Assembly (NCBI RefSeq): GCF_050434145.1
Contig: NZ_JBNPVX010000032.1
Location: forward strand, 1 to 33,539
Direction: 5' to 3'
Length of the DNA stretch: 33,539 nt
Source of the DNA: JAISST01 sp050434145
Lineage (GTDB): Bacteria; Fusobacteriota; Fusobacteriia; Fusobacteriales; Fusobacteriaceae
A program made the position numbers and the translations under genes. This document shows, piece after piece, positions 24,428 through 32,248 of the stretch; the first letter of the stretch is position 1; the number at the start of each line of letters is the position of its first letter. The notes under the pieces were generated by a model. It was not told where the DNA came from. It did no database searches and saw nothing but the letters and a program-made list of their open reading frames with translations.

Positions 24428-25975
24428 ATGACCCAAATTAAACAAGAGAAAAAAAGTTTTATCAATAAGTTTCTGGATATAATTGAAACTGTTGGAAATG
24501 CTTTACCACATCCTGCAACGCTTTTCATAATTTTTTGTATAATGATAATGATTATATCTGGAATTTGTGAAAAAATGGGTGTTTCAGTAAATTATGTGGG
24601 ATATGATACAAAAACAAAGGTAGTTGGTGATCTAAATGTAACAGCAGTGTCTTTGTTGAATGCAGAAGGGATAAGATATATTTTTAGTTCAATGGTGAAG
24701 AATTTTACTGGATTTGCACCATTGGGGACAGTATTAGTTGGCATGATTGGGATAGGTGTGTGTGAAGGTAGTGGGCTCATGGGAGCTGCTATAAGAAAGT
24801 TAGTGACAAGTACTCCTAAAAGACTTATTACTATGATAGTTGTTTTTGCTGGTGTTATGTCTAATGTGGCATCAGATGCAGGTTATGTCGTGCTTATACC
24901 ATTGGGAGCAGTAATATTTTTATCTTTTGGAAGACACCCAATAGCTGGATTGGCAGCTGCATTTGCTGGAGTTTCTGGCGGATTTTCTGCTAACTTATTG
25001 ATAGGAACTACTGATGCATTGTTGGCTGGAATCACTACTGCAGCAGTATCTTTGATTGACCCTTCAAAAGAAGTATTAGCTACATCAAACTGGTATTTCT
25101 TGGCAGCTTCTACATTTTTGATTACTATTTTGGGGTCTGTCATAACAGAAAAAATAGTTGAACCTAGATTAGGAGAATATAAAGGTGATGAAGAACATTC
25201 TATGGATGAACTTACAATTGTAGAAAAAAAAGGAATAATCGCAGCATTAGTTACTGTATTAGTTTATATTGGAATTATGTTGGTATTGACAATACCAGCA
25301 AGTGCTCCACTAAGGGTAAAAGGGACTTTGGCATCATGGATGAGTACTGGTCTTATACCAGCATTGATGTTGTTCTTTTTCTTGCCAGGGTTATCTTATG
25401 GTATTGTTACTGGATCAATAAAAAATGATAAAGATGTAGCAAAACTAGTGGGAAAAGCTCTCTCAGGAATGGGTGGTTATCTTGTATTAGCATTTACTGC
25501 ATCTCAATTTATAGCTTATTTTGGTTATACAAAATTGGGGACAATAATTGCAGTAAAAGGAGCGAATACTCTGGATTCAATTGGATTTACAGGATTGCCA
25601 TTAATAATTGGGTTTGTAATTTTTGCAGCATTTATAAATCTGTTTATGGGTTCTGCTTCAGCAAAATGGGCGATAATGGCACCAGTATTTGTGCCAATGT
25701 TGATGAAATTAGGTTATACACCAGAGTTTACACAAGTTGCATATAGAATTGGTGATTCTTCTACTAATATAATCTCACCTTTGATGTCATATTTTGCGAT
25801 GATAATAGCTTTTGCGCAGAAGTATGATAAGAAAGCTGGATTAGGTACAATTATATCAACAATGTTTCCATATTCAATATGTTTCCTTATAGGGTGGACA
25901 ATATTGCTTGGAATATGGTTTGGATTCGATTTGCCAATAGGACCAGAGACATCAATATTTATGCCCAAAATGTGA
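24428..25975 (+). CDS. AbgT-family transporter
   Basis: A 515-residue membrane protein of the AbgT family, whose founding member imports p-aminobenzoyl-glutamate; other members export sulfonamides. The sequence shows ALPHPATLFIIF near the start, MSNVASDAGYVVLIPLGA, a paired hairpin-type region GTTDALLAGITTAA, and SASAKWAIMAPVFVPMLMKLGYTPE followed by RIGDSSTNIISPLMSYFA, the usual signature. AGGAGG is 5 nt before the ATG. It is a single-gene unit with a good promoter and terminator. An M20 amidohydrolase of the AbgB type is encoded 800 bp downstream on the other strand, which could hydrolyse an imported substrate, although it sits in a different operon. Direction and substrate of transport are inferred. 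Confidence 0.9.
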   Translation: MTQIKQEKKSFINKFLDIIETVGNALPHPATLFIIFCIMIMIISGICEKMGVSVNYVGYDTKTKVVGDLNVTAVSLLNAEGIRYIFSSMVKNFTGFAPLGTVLVGMIGIGVCEGSGLMGAAIRKLVTSTPKRLITMIVVFAGVMSNVASDAGYVVLIPLGAVIFLSFGRHPIAGLAAAFAGVSGGFSANLLIGTTDALLAGITTAAVSLIDPSKEVLATSNWYFLAASTFLITILGSVITEKIVEPRLGEYKGDEEHSMDELTIVEKKGIIAALVTVLVYIGIMLVLTIPASAPLRVKGTLASWMSTGLIPALMLFFFLPGLSYGIVTGSIKNDKDVAKLVGKALSGMGGYLVLAFTASQFIAYFGYTKLGTIIAVKGANTLDSIGFTGLPLIIGFVIFAAFINLFMGSASAKWAIMAPVFVPMLMKLGYTPEFTQVAYRIGDSSTNIISPLMSYFAMIIAFAQKYDKKAGLGTIISTMFPYSICFLIGWTILLGIWFGFDLPIGPETSIFMPKM

Positions 25976-25994
25976 TAATATATTTTAATAATAT

Positions 25995-26038
25995 AAAAAA
26001 ATTGGTGCTAATTTAAATATTACCACCAATTTTTTTTT
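25995..26038. terminator. Bidirectional terminator between abgT-like and RlpA-like genes
   Basis: AAAAAATTGGTG (25995-26006 and following base) pairs with CACCAATTTTTT (26024-26036), giving a 13-bp stem with T-runs on both strands. It sits between two convergent stop codons. Confidence 0.85.
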
Positions 26039-26055
26039 GATATTGTATTTTCATC

Positions 26056-26481
26056 CTATTTTTTTAAATGTTTAGCTGAAACAAACTTTTCATATTCTTT
26101 GTTTGTGAAATTTGGACTGTTAGCAATTGATTTAAAAGTCTTTTCTTTGGATAAAACATCTATTTTCACCTTAATTAGACCTTGATTAATATTAGCTATT
26201 TTATTGAAAGCGGCTTTACTTAAATCAATTTCTCTTTTGTATTTTCCAAATCCACCACGATCAGTAACAACTACAACTACAGATTTTTTATTACTTTTAT
26301 TTGTCACTTTTAATACTGTTCCAAATGGATATCTATTAGATGCACATGTAAGAGCAGAAGAATTATACCTGTATCCACTGGCAGTTTTTTTTCCTTCAAA
26401 TCCTTTTCCATACCAACTTGCAACTTTTGCAAATGTGAGATGAGACATAAGAATTATTATAATTAGAAGATTTTTTAACAT
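26056..26481 (-). CDS. Exported RlpA-like double-psi beta-barrel protein
   Basis: A 141-residue protein with a short signal peptide (MLKNLLIIIILMSHLTFA), then an RlpA-like double-psi beta-barrel: VASWYGKGFEGKKTASG, NRYPFGTVLKVTN, VVVTDRGGF and REIDLSKAAF in the family order. The aspartate in TDRGG is the residue thought to act in peptidoglycan cleavage by lytic transglycosylases of this family. There is no SPOR domain; the tail after 110 is short and basic, so septal targeting as in E. coli RlpA is not indicated. GAGG lies 5 nt before the ATG and an extended -10 promoter lies upstream. A cell-wall remodelling role is likely. Confidence 0.85.
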   Translation of the reverse strand: MLKNLLIIIILMSHLTFAKVASWYGKGFEGKKTASGYRYNSSALTCASNRYPFGTVLKVTNKSNKKSVVVVVTDRGGFGKYKREIDLSKAAFNKIANINQGLIKVKIDVLSKEKTFKSIANSPNFTNKEYEKFVSAKHLKK

Positions 26482-26513
26482 ATATACCTCGCATTTTTAA
26501 AATTTTCACATTT

Positions 26514-26522
26514 ATTATACCA
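26514..26522 (-). promoter_or_regulatory. Extended -10 promoter of the RlpA-like gene
   Basis: TGGTATAAT on the minus strand is a full consensus extended -10 located 33 nt upstream of the ATG. No good -35 box is visible. Confidence 0.55.
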
Positions 26523-26717
26523 TAAAAGTAAGAAAAAGAGAAATAAAATTATGAAGTTTTGATTGAAAATTAATAAAGAAAAAAGAATGAAAGAAGAGAG
26601 TAATAGATTAAATGGGATGAAGATGTAGAATTTAAAAAGAAATTATAGCTATATAAAAAGTAGATGTTAAAAGATTTCATTTCAAAGTTTTTTTATATAT
26701 TATTCTGCTAAAATAAT

Positions 26718-26743
26718 AAAAATGGGGTTACAACCCCATTTTT
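26718..26743 (-). terminator. Terminator of the DUF3100-M20 operon
   Basis: AAAAATGGGGT (26718-26728) pairs with ACCCCATTTTT (26733-26743) around a 4-nt loop, 24 nt beyond the amidohydrolase stop, with T-rich sequence following on the minus strand. Confidence 0.8.
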
Positions 26744-26767
26744 ACTGTATTATATTATATATATTTA

Positions 26768-28087
26768 TTATCCTTTTATTACTTTGTCATTAGATTCCAT
26801 GTATGTTAAATATTCTTCCTTTGTCATAGCTGGTTTGAAGTTTTCCAAAATTTCATTTCCGATTTTTGCATTATCATATAGCATGTCGATAACTGTAAGT
26901 GCCATTGCTTTTGCAGGCGCAAGATATGCATATTCTTCATCTGTTATTGAATAGTTTCTTGTATGTAGCGCCCCTTTTATTCCACCAAACATTGGATGTA
27001 AAGTAGGTATTATATGTGAAACATCACCAAAATCAAATGAACCAGTGAAGTCACCACCATTTATGATATCCTCATCAGTATATCCCATAAAGTATAAATT
27101 ATCTCTTAGGACTTTTTCCATACTATCGTGCTTTATAATTGGTAAGTATCCAGGTATCTCAGTAATTTCAATCTGAGCACCTACAGCCATTGCACCAGCC
27201 ATTAATGCTCTATTTACTTTATTGTTAGCATCAAGAATACTGCTTATAGTTCTTGCTCTGACATATGATTCCATTCTTACATCTGCAGGCACTACATTTA
27301 CAATGTCTCCACCTTTTGTAATAATTGGGTGGAATCTTACTCTATCAGCTTCTTTGAATGTCTCTCTTTGAGCGTGGACATTATTAATGCCTAGCATAGC
27401 TGCATTTAAAGCATTGATTCCTTCATAAGGAGCAGAACCAGCATGAGATTCTTTTCCAATGAATTTTACCTCTTTTCCAATGAAACCATTACTTTCAGGA
27501 GCAACTAAAACTTTTTTGTCCCCTGTATCCACTACATGAAACATTATTCCCATATTAACATCATCTAAAGCACCATTTTGTATTAATTCTTGTTTTCCAC
27601 CAAAATATTTGATATGACCATCTGCTTTTAGTTGGCTTCTATATGCAAGTTCTACAAATTCTTCTGCAGGAGTGGCTATAAAATCAATCTTTCCATCTAA
27701 TTCTTTAAAAGCACCAGATTTGATAAGGCCTACTGCAGCTCCAAGCATACCAGCAATTTGGACATTGTGACCACAAGTATGTGAAGCACCTATTTCGTTG
27801 GCATCAGGATGTTCGGAACACGAGATTCCATCCAGTTCTCCCATTATAGCAATCTTGGGACCAGTTTTGTCTTGGTTTAGTCTTGCACGACATCCAGTAT
27901 AAGCAATTTTTTCTTCTACTTCAAGATTTAGTTCATTTTTAAAAAATTCTGAAACAGTTTTGGTTGTTTCAAATTCTTTATATCCAAATTCTGGATTGGC
28001 ATATATTTTTCTACCTACTTCTAAAATTTTGTCTTTGTTTTCATCAATGGCTTTTATAACCATTTCCTTTAATTGGCTCTTATCCAT
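26768..28087 (-). CDS. M20-family amidohydrolase (AbgB-like)
   Basis: A 439-residue cytoplasmic metallo-amidohydrolase of peptidase family M20. Metal-binding positions are visible in MGELDGISC (82-90), SHTCGHN (102-108) and the catalytic-glutamate region ATPAEEF (138-144); GKESHAGSAPYEG marks the lid-domain boundary and HTRNYSITDEE lies near the C-terminus. The family removes acyl or aminobenzoyl groups from amino acids, as in AbgB or N-acyl-amino-acid deacylases; the exact substrate is not readable. It is the last gene of the operon after the DUF3100 protein and the small membrane protein, with a 170-bp gap that holds a copy of the dispersed repeat. The gap could also contain a separate promoter. 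Confidence 0.85.
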   Translation of the reverse strand: MDKSQLKEMVIKAIDENKDKILEVGRKIYANPEFGYKEFETTKTVSEFFKNELNLEVEEKIAYTGCRARLNQDKTGPKIAIMGELDGISCSEHPDANEIGASHTCGHNVQIAGMLGAAVGLIKSGAFKELDGKIDFIATPAEEFVELAYRSQLKADGHIKYFGGKQELIQNGALDDVNMGIMFHVVDTGDKKVLVAPESNGFIGKEVKFIGKESHAGSAPYEGINALNAAMLGINNVHAQRETFKEADRVRFHPIITKGGDIVNVVPADVRMESYVRARTISSILDANNKVNRALMAGAMAVGAQIEITEIPGYLPIIKHDSMEKVLRDNLYFMGYTDEDIINGGDFTGSFDFGDVSHIIPTLHPMFGGIKGALHTRNYSITDEEYAYLAPAKAMALTVIDMLYDNAKIGNEILENFKPAMTKEEYLTYMESNDKVIKG

Positions 28088-28113
28088 TTTTACCTCCTGA
28101 AATTTGCTTATTA

Positions 28114-28250
28114 TAAATTGTTTGCTAAACTATTTTTTACATGTAAAATTTAATCTTTTATTGTTTTTTCATTCTTCTCTTCATCCAACCTTACTACGTT
28201 TAGTTGTTGTTTAGAATAAGGAGTTCCTGTTGTTAGCTAGGGTAGGGATA
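28114..28250 (-). repeat. Dispersed intergenic repeat, copy A (diverged)
   Basis: The stretch aligns with about the first 130 bp of copy B at 29566. Shared landmarks are TTTTTTAC followed by TGTAAAATT against TGCAAAATT, and TCATCCAACC against TCCTCCAGCC, with CGTTTAGTTGTTGTT against TGCTCAGCTGCTGTT. By eye identity is about 70 percent, and many differences are C to T or G to A, as in AT-biased decay. It starts 27 nt upstream of the amidohydrolase ATG. Confidence 0.55.
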
Positions 28251-28257
28251 TATGTCT

Positions 28258-28722
28258 TTATATTTTTCCTGTTAATTTTAATACTGTTTGAGCTATCAAT
28301 GCACAAGCAAAGAATATAGTAACAAATACTACAACTGCTATAAGGACAACTTTCCATGACATTTTTTTCAGGTCAGTAATTTTATTGCCTACAGAAATAC
28401 CAGCAAATGCTAGTAAAGGTGTAGTTATAGCCATGAAATCAACTTTATTTACATATTCTAAAAATTTTACAGAAAGTGGATTATAAGGAATACTGAGCAC
28501 AAATCCTAAAATAGTTACCCAACCAAAAGCTGGGAAAAATGATTTTGGAAATAATTCTTTTATTATTAAGGCAAGCAATGATAATACAATAATAATTGCC
28601 ATTCCTGGAAGGCTATCTATAATAGAAGCCCCCTTACTTATCTTTTGTGTAATAAGGACTAATAACCCTGATGCAGAAAGAAACAAAGTATTTTTACCTA
28701 ATCTATTTATATCTAAAGTCAT
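28258..28722 (-). CDS. Small membrane protein, probable partner of the DUF3100 protein
   Basis: A 154-residue protein with about five hydrophobic segments (LFLSASGLLVLITQ, MAIIIVLSLLALIIKELF, FGWVTILGFVLSIP, FMAITTPLLAFAGISVG, VVLIAVVVFVTIFFACALI). I do not recognise a named family with confidence. Its start codon follows the DUF3100 stop codon by one base, with AAGGAGG inside the upstream gene's end, so translation is coupled. Such tight pairing of two membrane proteins suggests two parts of one transporter, followed by an M20 hydrolase that would act on the imported compound. This function is inferred from organisation only. Confidence 0.75.
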   Translation of the reverse strand: MTLDINRLGKNTLFLSASGLLVLITQKISKGASIIDSLPGMAIIIVLSLLALIIKELFPKSFFPAFGWVTILGFVLSIPYNPLSVKFLEYVNKVDFMAITTPLLAFAGISVGNKITDLKKMSWKVVLIAVVVFVTIFFACALIAQTVLKLTGKI

Positions 28723-28723
28723 G

Positions 28724-29539
28724 TTATTTTCCTCCTTCTTTTCTTCCTAAAATTGGTTCCAGAACTGCATACATTTTATTGCATAAAGGTAGTGTTACAA
28801 AGATCAAAAAGTTAACACCAGTTATTCCAGACAGCATGTTGCTTGTGGTAGCATATGCAAGGACAGTTTCTTTAAATTCTGGAGACACAGCTTGTTGTAG
28901 AGCAGCTGAGGCAGCAGCAGTCATGCTTCCACTTCCTACTCCACATGCCATCCCAAGAGCATAAGGGTGAATTCCAGTATATACGGCAACAGAACCAATT
29001 ATTCCAAATATTATAGTCCCTAATACTGTTCCTATTAGGTATGTAGCTAAAACTCCGCTTCCTTCAGGAGAGTTTATACCATACTTTTCTCCAATAACAC
29101 CTAGTGATGGTTCTCTACTTATACTAGTAGTAGCACCTACAGCCTCTCTTTTTAAGCCTAATATTAATGCCAAAGGTAGTGCAACAATTGGTGCTAGTAT
29201 ATGTCCAAATTCTTGTGCAATAAATGCTGGTCCAGCAGAAATTATTTTTTCAATATTTGGTCCTGCCATTGCACCATATTTTACTCCTAGGATTAGTAAA
29301 GCCACTCCAACTAATTCACCAGCAATTTGAATTTCTTCAAGATCGATTACTTTTCTGAGTGGTTTTATTACTTTACCTAAAATATCAGGTGTGATTAATA
29401 ATCCTAAAACAACTGCATACAGCATAGGTAATAGGGTGACTTTTATTCCTTTTATTGGAATGGCTATGACTCCTATTTTTTCTGCAATAAAAGCCAATGC
29501 AACAGTGGCTAATACTACTTTTATAAATGCCTTTTTCAT
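28724..29539 (-). CDS. DUF3100 membrane protein, probable transporter subunit
   Basis: A 271-residue protein with about eight membrane segments, matching DUF3100. Typical stretches are the polar REAVGATTSISREPSLGVIGEKYG loop region and a glycine- and alanine-rich run GMACGVGSGSMTAAASAALQ, which resembles the re-entrant substrate-binding parts of ion-coupled carriers. AGGAGG precedes the ATG. The gene opens an operon with a one-base link to a second small membrane protein and then an M20 amidohydrolase. Its promoter at 29927-29955 is near consensus, leaving a leader of roughly 380 nt that contains the full copy of the dispersed repeat. Transport of an amino-acid derivative is inferred. Confidence 0.8.
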   Translation of the reverse strand: MKKAFIKVVLATVALAFIAEKIGVIAIPIKGIKVTLLPMLYAVVLGLLITPDILGKVIKPLRKVIDLEEIQIAGELVGVALLILGVKYGAMAGPNIEKIISAGPAFIAQEFGHILAPIVALPLALILGLKREAVGATTSISREPSLGVIGEKYGINSPEGSGVLATYLIGTVLGTIIFGIIGSVAVYTGIHPYALGMACGVGSGSMTAAASAALQQAVSPEFKETVLAYATTSNMLSGITGVNFLIFVTLPLCNKMYAVLEPILGRKEGGK

Positions 29540-29565
29540 AAATTCCTCCTAAATAATTATTAAAC

Positions 29566-29820
29566 TTAAGCTGTTGCAAAACCCTTTTTTACTTGCAAAA
29601 TTCACATTTTTATTATTCTTTTAATTTTTCTTTTCCTCCAGCCTCGCTTTGCTCAGCTGCTGTTGGGAGAGTACAGTGCCTTGCTATCCAGTTAGCAAAA
29701 TGAATGTCTTAGACATGATATTTTGTTTATGTGGATAGTATGTCGTGATGCCAGCGAGCATAGTGAGCCACAAGCAGCGGCTTGACGCTTTTTGGGACTT
29801 TGTCCCAAACCCTAAAAGAT
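29566..29820 (-). repeat. Dispersed intergenic repeat, copy B (longest), structured leader DNA
   Basis: About 255 bp that are clearly less AT-rich than the surroundings and carry several foldable segments. The largest is a 55-nt hairpin at 29684-29738 built from CTATCCA/TGGATAG, CAAAAT/ATTTTG and ATGTC/GACAT. Others are CAAGC-n4-GCTTG (29771-29784) and TTTGGGAC-n3-GTCCCAAA (29791-29809). The right part has no frame with a ribosome site. It begins 27 nt upstream of the DUF3100 ATG with TTAAGCTGTTGCAAAAC, identical over 17 bp to copy C. It lies downstream of the operon promoter, so it should be transcribed. Confidence 0.65.
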
Positions 29821-29899
29821 TTGTAATATCATCAAATTCTTGTAAAAATAATAAAGAAAAAATTTACATTTTGTAACTGCCTAAATCATTAAAGTCATT

Positions 29900-29955
29900 G
29901 TCCTAAATAGGACTCTTATTTTGTATAGTATAACTTTTTAATGAATTATTGTCAA
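29900..29955 (-). promoter_or_regulatory. Promoter and start-site palindrome of the DUF3100 operon
   Basis: On the minus strand a perfect -35 TTGACA (29950-29955) is 17 bp from TATACT (29927-29932), the strongest promoter match in the window. The palindrome GTCCTA-n2-TAGGAC (29900-29913) lies just past the predicted start and could be an operator for the regulator encoded directly upstream. Confidence 0.7.
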
Positions 29956-30095
29956 CAATTTGTTTTATAAATAGAGATTGTATACACAAATAAAACGATT
30001 ATATAATAAAGATTATTTGAAAAATAAATGGAGTGACTGGGAAAAGAAAAAATATTTAGGTATAAGATTGAATTTGATAAATGAGAACTGTGCAC

Positions 30096-31379
30096 TTATA
30101 AATCAATTTTTATTTGCCTCCTTGGTCTTCCTACACCATCAGTTGTTTTTGATACAAGTTCATAACCATATTTAGACTGAATTATCTTTTGTAATAATCG
30201 ATTTGTACTTCTTTCAGTTATATTGAGAAAAATTGAAAGATCCTTACTAGTAAAAGTATTTTTATTAAGTTTTTTGATGATAGAACGAATTTTTTCAATA
30301 TAAATGGAGCTAATTCCAATTTCTCTTGAAATAAAAGTAGTTTCTTTATCAAAAGAAACTTTATAAGTTATTTCATTTTCTGAAAAAAGTGGCCCTTGAA
30401 TATTATCGCCATTATGTAAATAAATATTATTTTGTCTACTATCAATACTTCTTTTCAGTGCAATTCTTGCATTTTTCTCTGACTGTCTTATAGTAGGTCC
30501 TTCTCCAATGCCAATGCCAAAAGAGAAGAAGGCCTTATATTTTTTATTTAAAATTTCATTAATTGTTTGTAAATTTTCAGAATTATAAAGAATACCTTTA
30601 TTAGAAATAATTAAATATTCATTCTGATCAGTAATTTGTATGTTTCCTTCCATTTCTTTAGCATATTTTATAACATCTTGTTCAAATTTTATTTTGTGCT
30701 CCAAAAAACTGTTTAATATGGAATTATTTTTTATGGGAGTTGCTTTTATTATTTGTACGCAGATAAAATTACTTTCCATTTTTTTATATTTTATTAGATA
30801 TAAAAGTTTTTCAAATTCTTCTCTAATCTCAAAAATAGTTGATTGAATATGATAAGAAGGAATATTTTTCTCTTTAAAATGATGGTATATATGTCCAAAT
30901 GCAGTAATAATACAGTTGATTTCTTTGGTGTCATATTTTTCTAGATAGTTTTTTAGATAAAATTCTTCAGATAAATCAGAATCGTATTTTTGAAAGAAAA
31001 AATTTTCCATGTTAATATTAAATTCATGTAACACTTCAAACAAATCTTTTTCGCTAATTACATCTATTCCAATTTTCATATTTTCTATTGAGTGACCATC
31101 ATTTATTAATTGCCAAAAAGTTTTTAGTAATCCCAACTGACCTCGATTGGTATAAACTACAGGTTTATTAAAAGTAAAATTCTTAATAAGAAAAGAATAA
31201 ACAGCAATTCCAGTAAGATATATTCCTTGAACTTTGCTTTCGATTTGCTTAGTTGCTTTTAAAAGGTCCTTTATTTTAACTTCAGCGCATTTAATAAATT
31301 CTATTTCTGGATATTCCTTGGATAGAAAATCATGTGTCTTGTCAACTGAATAAGGGGAACCAATAACTGCTATTTTCAT
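30096..31379 (-). CDS. Three-domain transcriptional regulator with nucleotide-cyclase-like centre
   Basis: A 427-residue protein. Residues 1-185 look like an alpha/beta sensor domain (MKIAVIGSPYS, GIYLTGIAVYSF), reminiscent of the receptor domain of PrpR-type regulators. The centre, about 195-325, resembles GGDEF or GTP cyclohydrolase III modules: DQNEYLIISNKGILYN followed by FGIGIGEGPTIRQSEKNARI, where the G-x-G-x-G-x-T and E-x-NA elements are typical, but no catalytic GGDEF signature is seen. The end is a winged helix (FTSKDLSIFLNITERSTNR) closing with GVGRPRRQIKI. It is 18 bp after the exonuclease gene and directly upstream of the DUF3100 promoter, its most likely target. Family assignment is by pattern only. 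Confidence 0.65.
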   Translation of the reverse strand: MKIAVIGSPYSVDKTHDFLSKEYPEIEFIKCAEVKIKDLLKATKQIESKVQGIYLTGIAVYSFLIKNFTFNKPVVYTNRGQLGLLKTFWQLINDGHSIENMKIGIDVISEKDLFEVLHEFNINMENFFFQKYDSDLSEEFYLKNYLEKYDTKEINCIITAFGHIYHHFKEKNIPSYHIQSTIFEIREEFEKLLYLIKYKKMESNFICVQIIKATPIKNNSILNSFLEHKIKFEQDVIKYAKEMEGNIQITDQNEYLIISNKGILYNSENLQTINEILNKKYKAFFSFGIGIGEGPTIRQSEKNARIALKRSIDSRQNNIYLHNGDNIQGPLFSENEITYKVSFDKETTFISREIGISSIYIEKIRSIIKKLNKNTFTSKDLSIFLNITERSTNRLLQKIIQSKYGYELVSKTTDGVGRPRRQIKIDL

Positions 31380-31397
31380 ACAAACCTCACTGTAAAA

Positions 31398-32153
31398 TTA
31401 AAATTTTAATTCTAATGAAACTGGGCAATGATCTGAACCAGTGATTTCAGTCATAATTTTTGCTTCGATAATATTATTTGTTAATCTTTCTGAAATGATA
31501 AAATAGTCTATTCTCCATCCAGCATTTTTTTCTCTGGCTTTGAATCTGTATGACCACCACGAATATATTTCTTTTAAATCTGGGTAAATAAATCTGAAAG
31601 TATCAACAAATCCGCTATCTAATAGTTGAGTCATTTTTTCTCTCTCTTCATCTGTGAATCCAGCATTCTTTCTATTAGATTTAGGATTTTTGAGGTCAAT
31701 TTCTTTATGAGCAACATTAAGATCACCACAAAGAATTATAGGCTTTTTTTGGTCAAGTTTTATTAGGTAATTTCTAAAATTATCTTCCCATTCCATCCTG
31801 TATTCTAACCTTGCTAGTTCTTGTTGCGAGTTTGGAGTATAAACATTGATTAAATAAAAGTCTTTGTATTCCAATGTTATAACACGACCTTCAGTATCGT
31901 GTTTTTCTATTCCGATACCATAATATATAGTTATAGGTTTATGTTTAGTGAAAATAGCTGTGCCAGAATAACCTTTTTTTTCAGCATAATTCCAATATTG
32001 ATGATACCCACTCAAATTAAGATCAATCTGACCTTTTTGTAGTTTTGTTTCTTGTAAACAGAAAAAGTCTGCATTTTCTTGATTGAAGTATTCTAAAAAA
32101 CCTTTTCCAACAACGGCTCTGAGTCCATTTACATTCCATGATATAAATTTCAT
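31398..32153 (-). CDS. xth: Exonuclease III / AP endonuclease
   Basis: A 251-residue DNA repair enzyme of the exonuclease III family, which incises at abasic sites and removes nucleotides from 3' ends. Motifs are complete: ISWNVNGLRA at the start (Asn binding metal), FFCLQETKLQ with the metal-binding glutamate, GDLNVAHKEIDL with the catalytic aspartate and asparagine, GWRIDYF, and the terminal GSDHCPVSLEL with the Asp-His pair. AGGAG lies about 8 nt before the ATG. It is followed after 18 bp by the three-domain regulator, so the two are probably cotranscribed despite unrelated functions. Upstream, 95 bp separate it from the acetyltransferase gene and contain repeat copy C. Confidence 0.95.
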   Translation of the reverse strand: MKFISWNVNGLRAVVGKGFLEYFNQENADFFCLQETKLQKGQIDLNLSGYHQYWNYAEKKGYSGTAIFTKHKPITIYYGIGIEKHDTEGRVITLEYKDFYLINVYTPNSQQELARLEYRMEWEDNFRNYLIKLDQKKPIILCGDLNVAHKEIDLKNPKSNRKNAGFTDEEREKMTQLLDSGFVDTFRFIYPDLKEIYSWWSYRFKAREKNAGWRIDYFIISERLTNNIIEAKIMTEITGSDHCPVSLELKF

Positions 32154-32181
32154 AACTTTATCTCCTGAGATTTTTTATTTT

Positions 32182-32245
32182 TTAAGCTGTTGCAAAACTA
32201 TTTTTAGCTCTGCAAATTCAAACTTTTATTTTTTTTAATTCTTAT
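32182..32245 (-). repeat. Dispersed intergenic repeat, copy C (short)
   Basis: TTAAGCTGTTGCAAAAC (32182-32198) is identical to copy B, and the next 45 bp follow the same order (TTTTTA, TGCAAATTCA, TTTTATT, TTTTTTAATTCTT). The stretch begins 29 nt upstream of the exonuclease III ATG, the same distance and orientation as copies A and B to their genes. Confidence 0.6.
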
Positions 32246-32248
32246 TTT

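Noticed and set aside
29640..29820. tRNA, rRNA fragment or known riboswitch in the GC-richer leader
   Set aside because: No anticodon arm, T-arm consensus or CCA-like acceptor and no rRNA signature could be found, and no riboswitch core was recognised; the similarity to other intergenic copies fits a dispersed repeat better.
29978..30175. 65-codon plus-strand frame overlapping the regulator gene
   Set aside because: It starts at TTG without ribosome site and its end overlaps the regulator's coding end on the other strand.
31395..31412. AATTAAAATTTTAATT palindrome at the end of the exonuclease gene
   Set aside because: Pure A/T palindromes of this length occur readily in such DNA, and it lies mostly in coding sequence.
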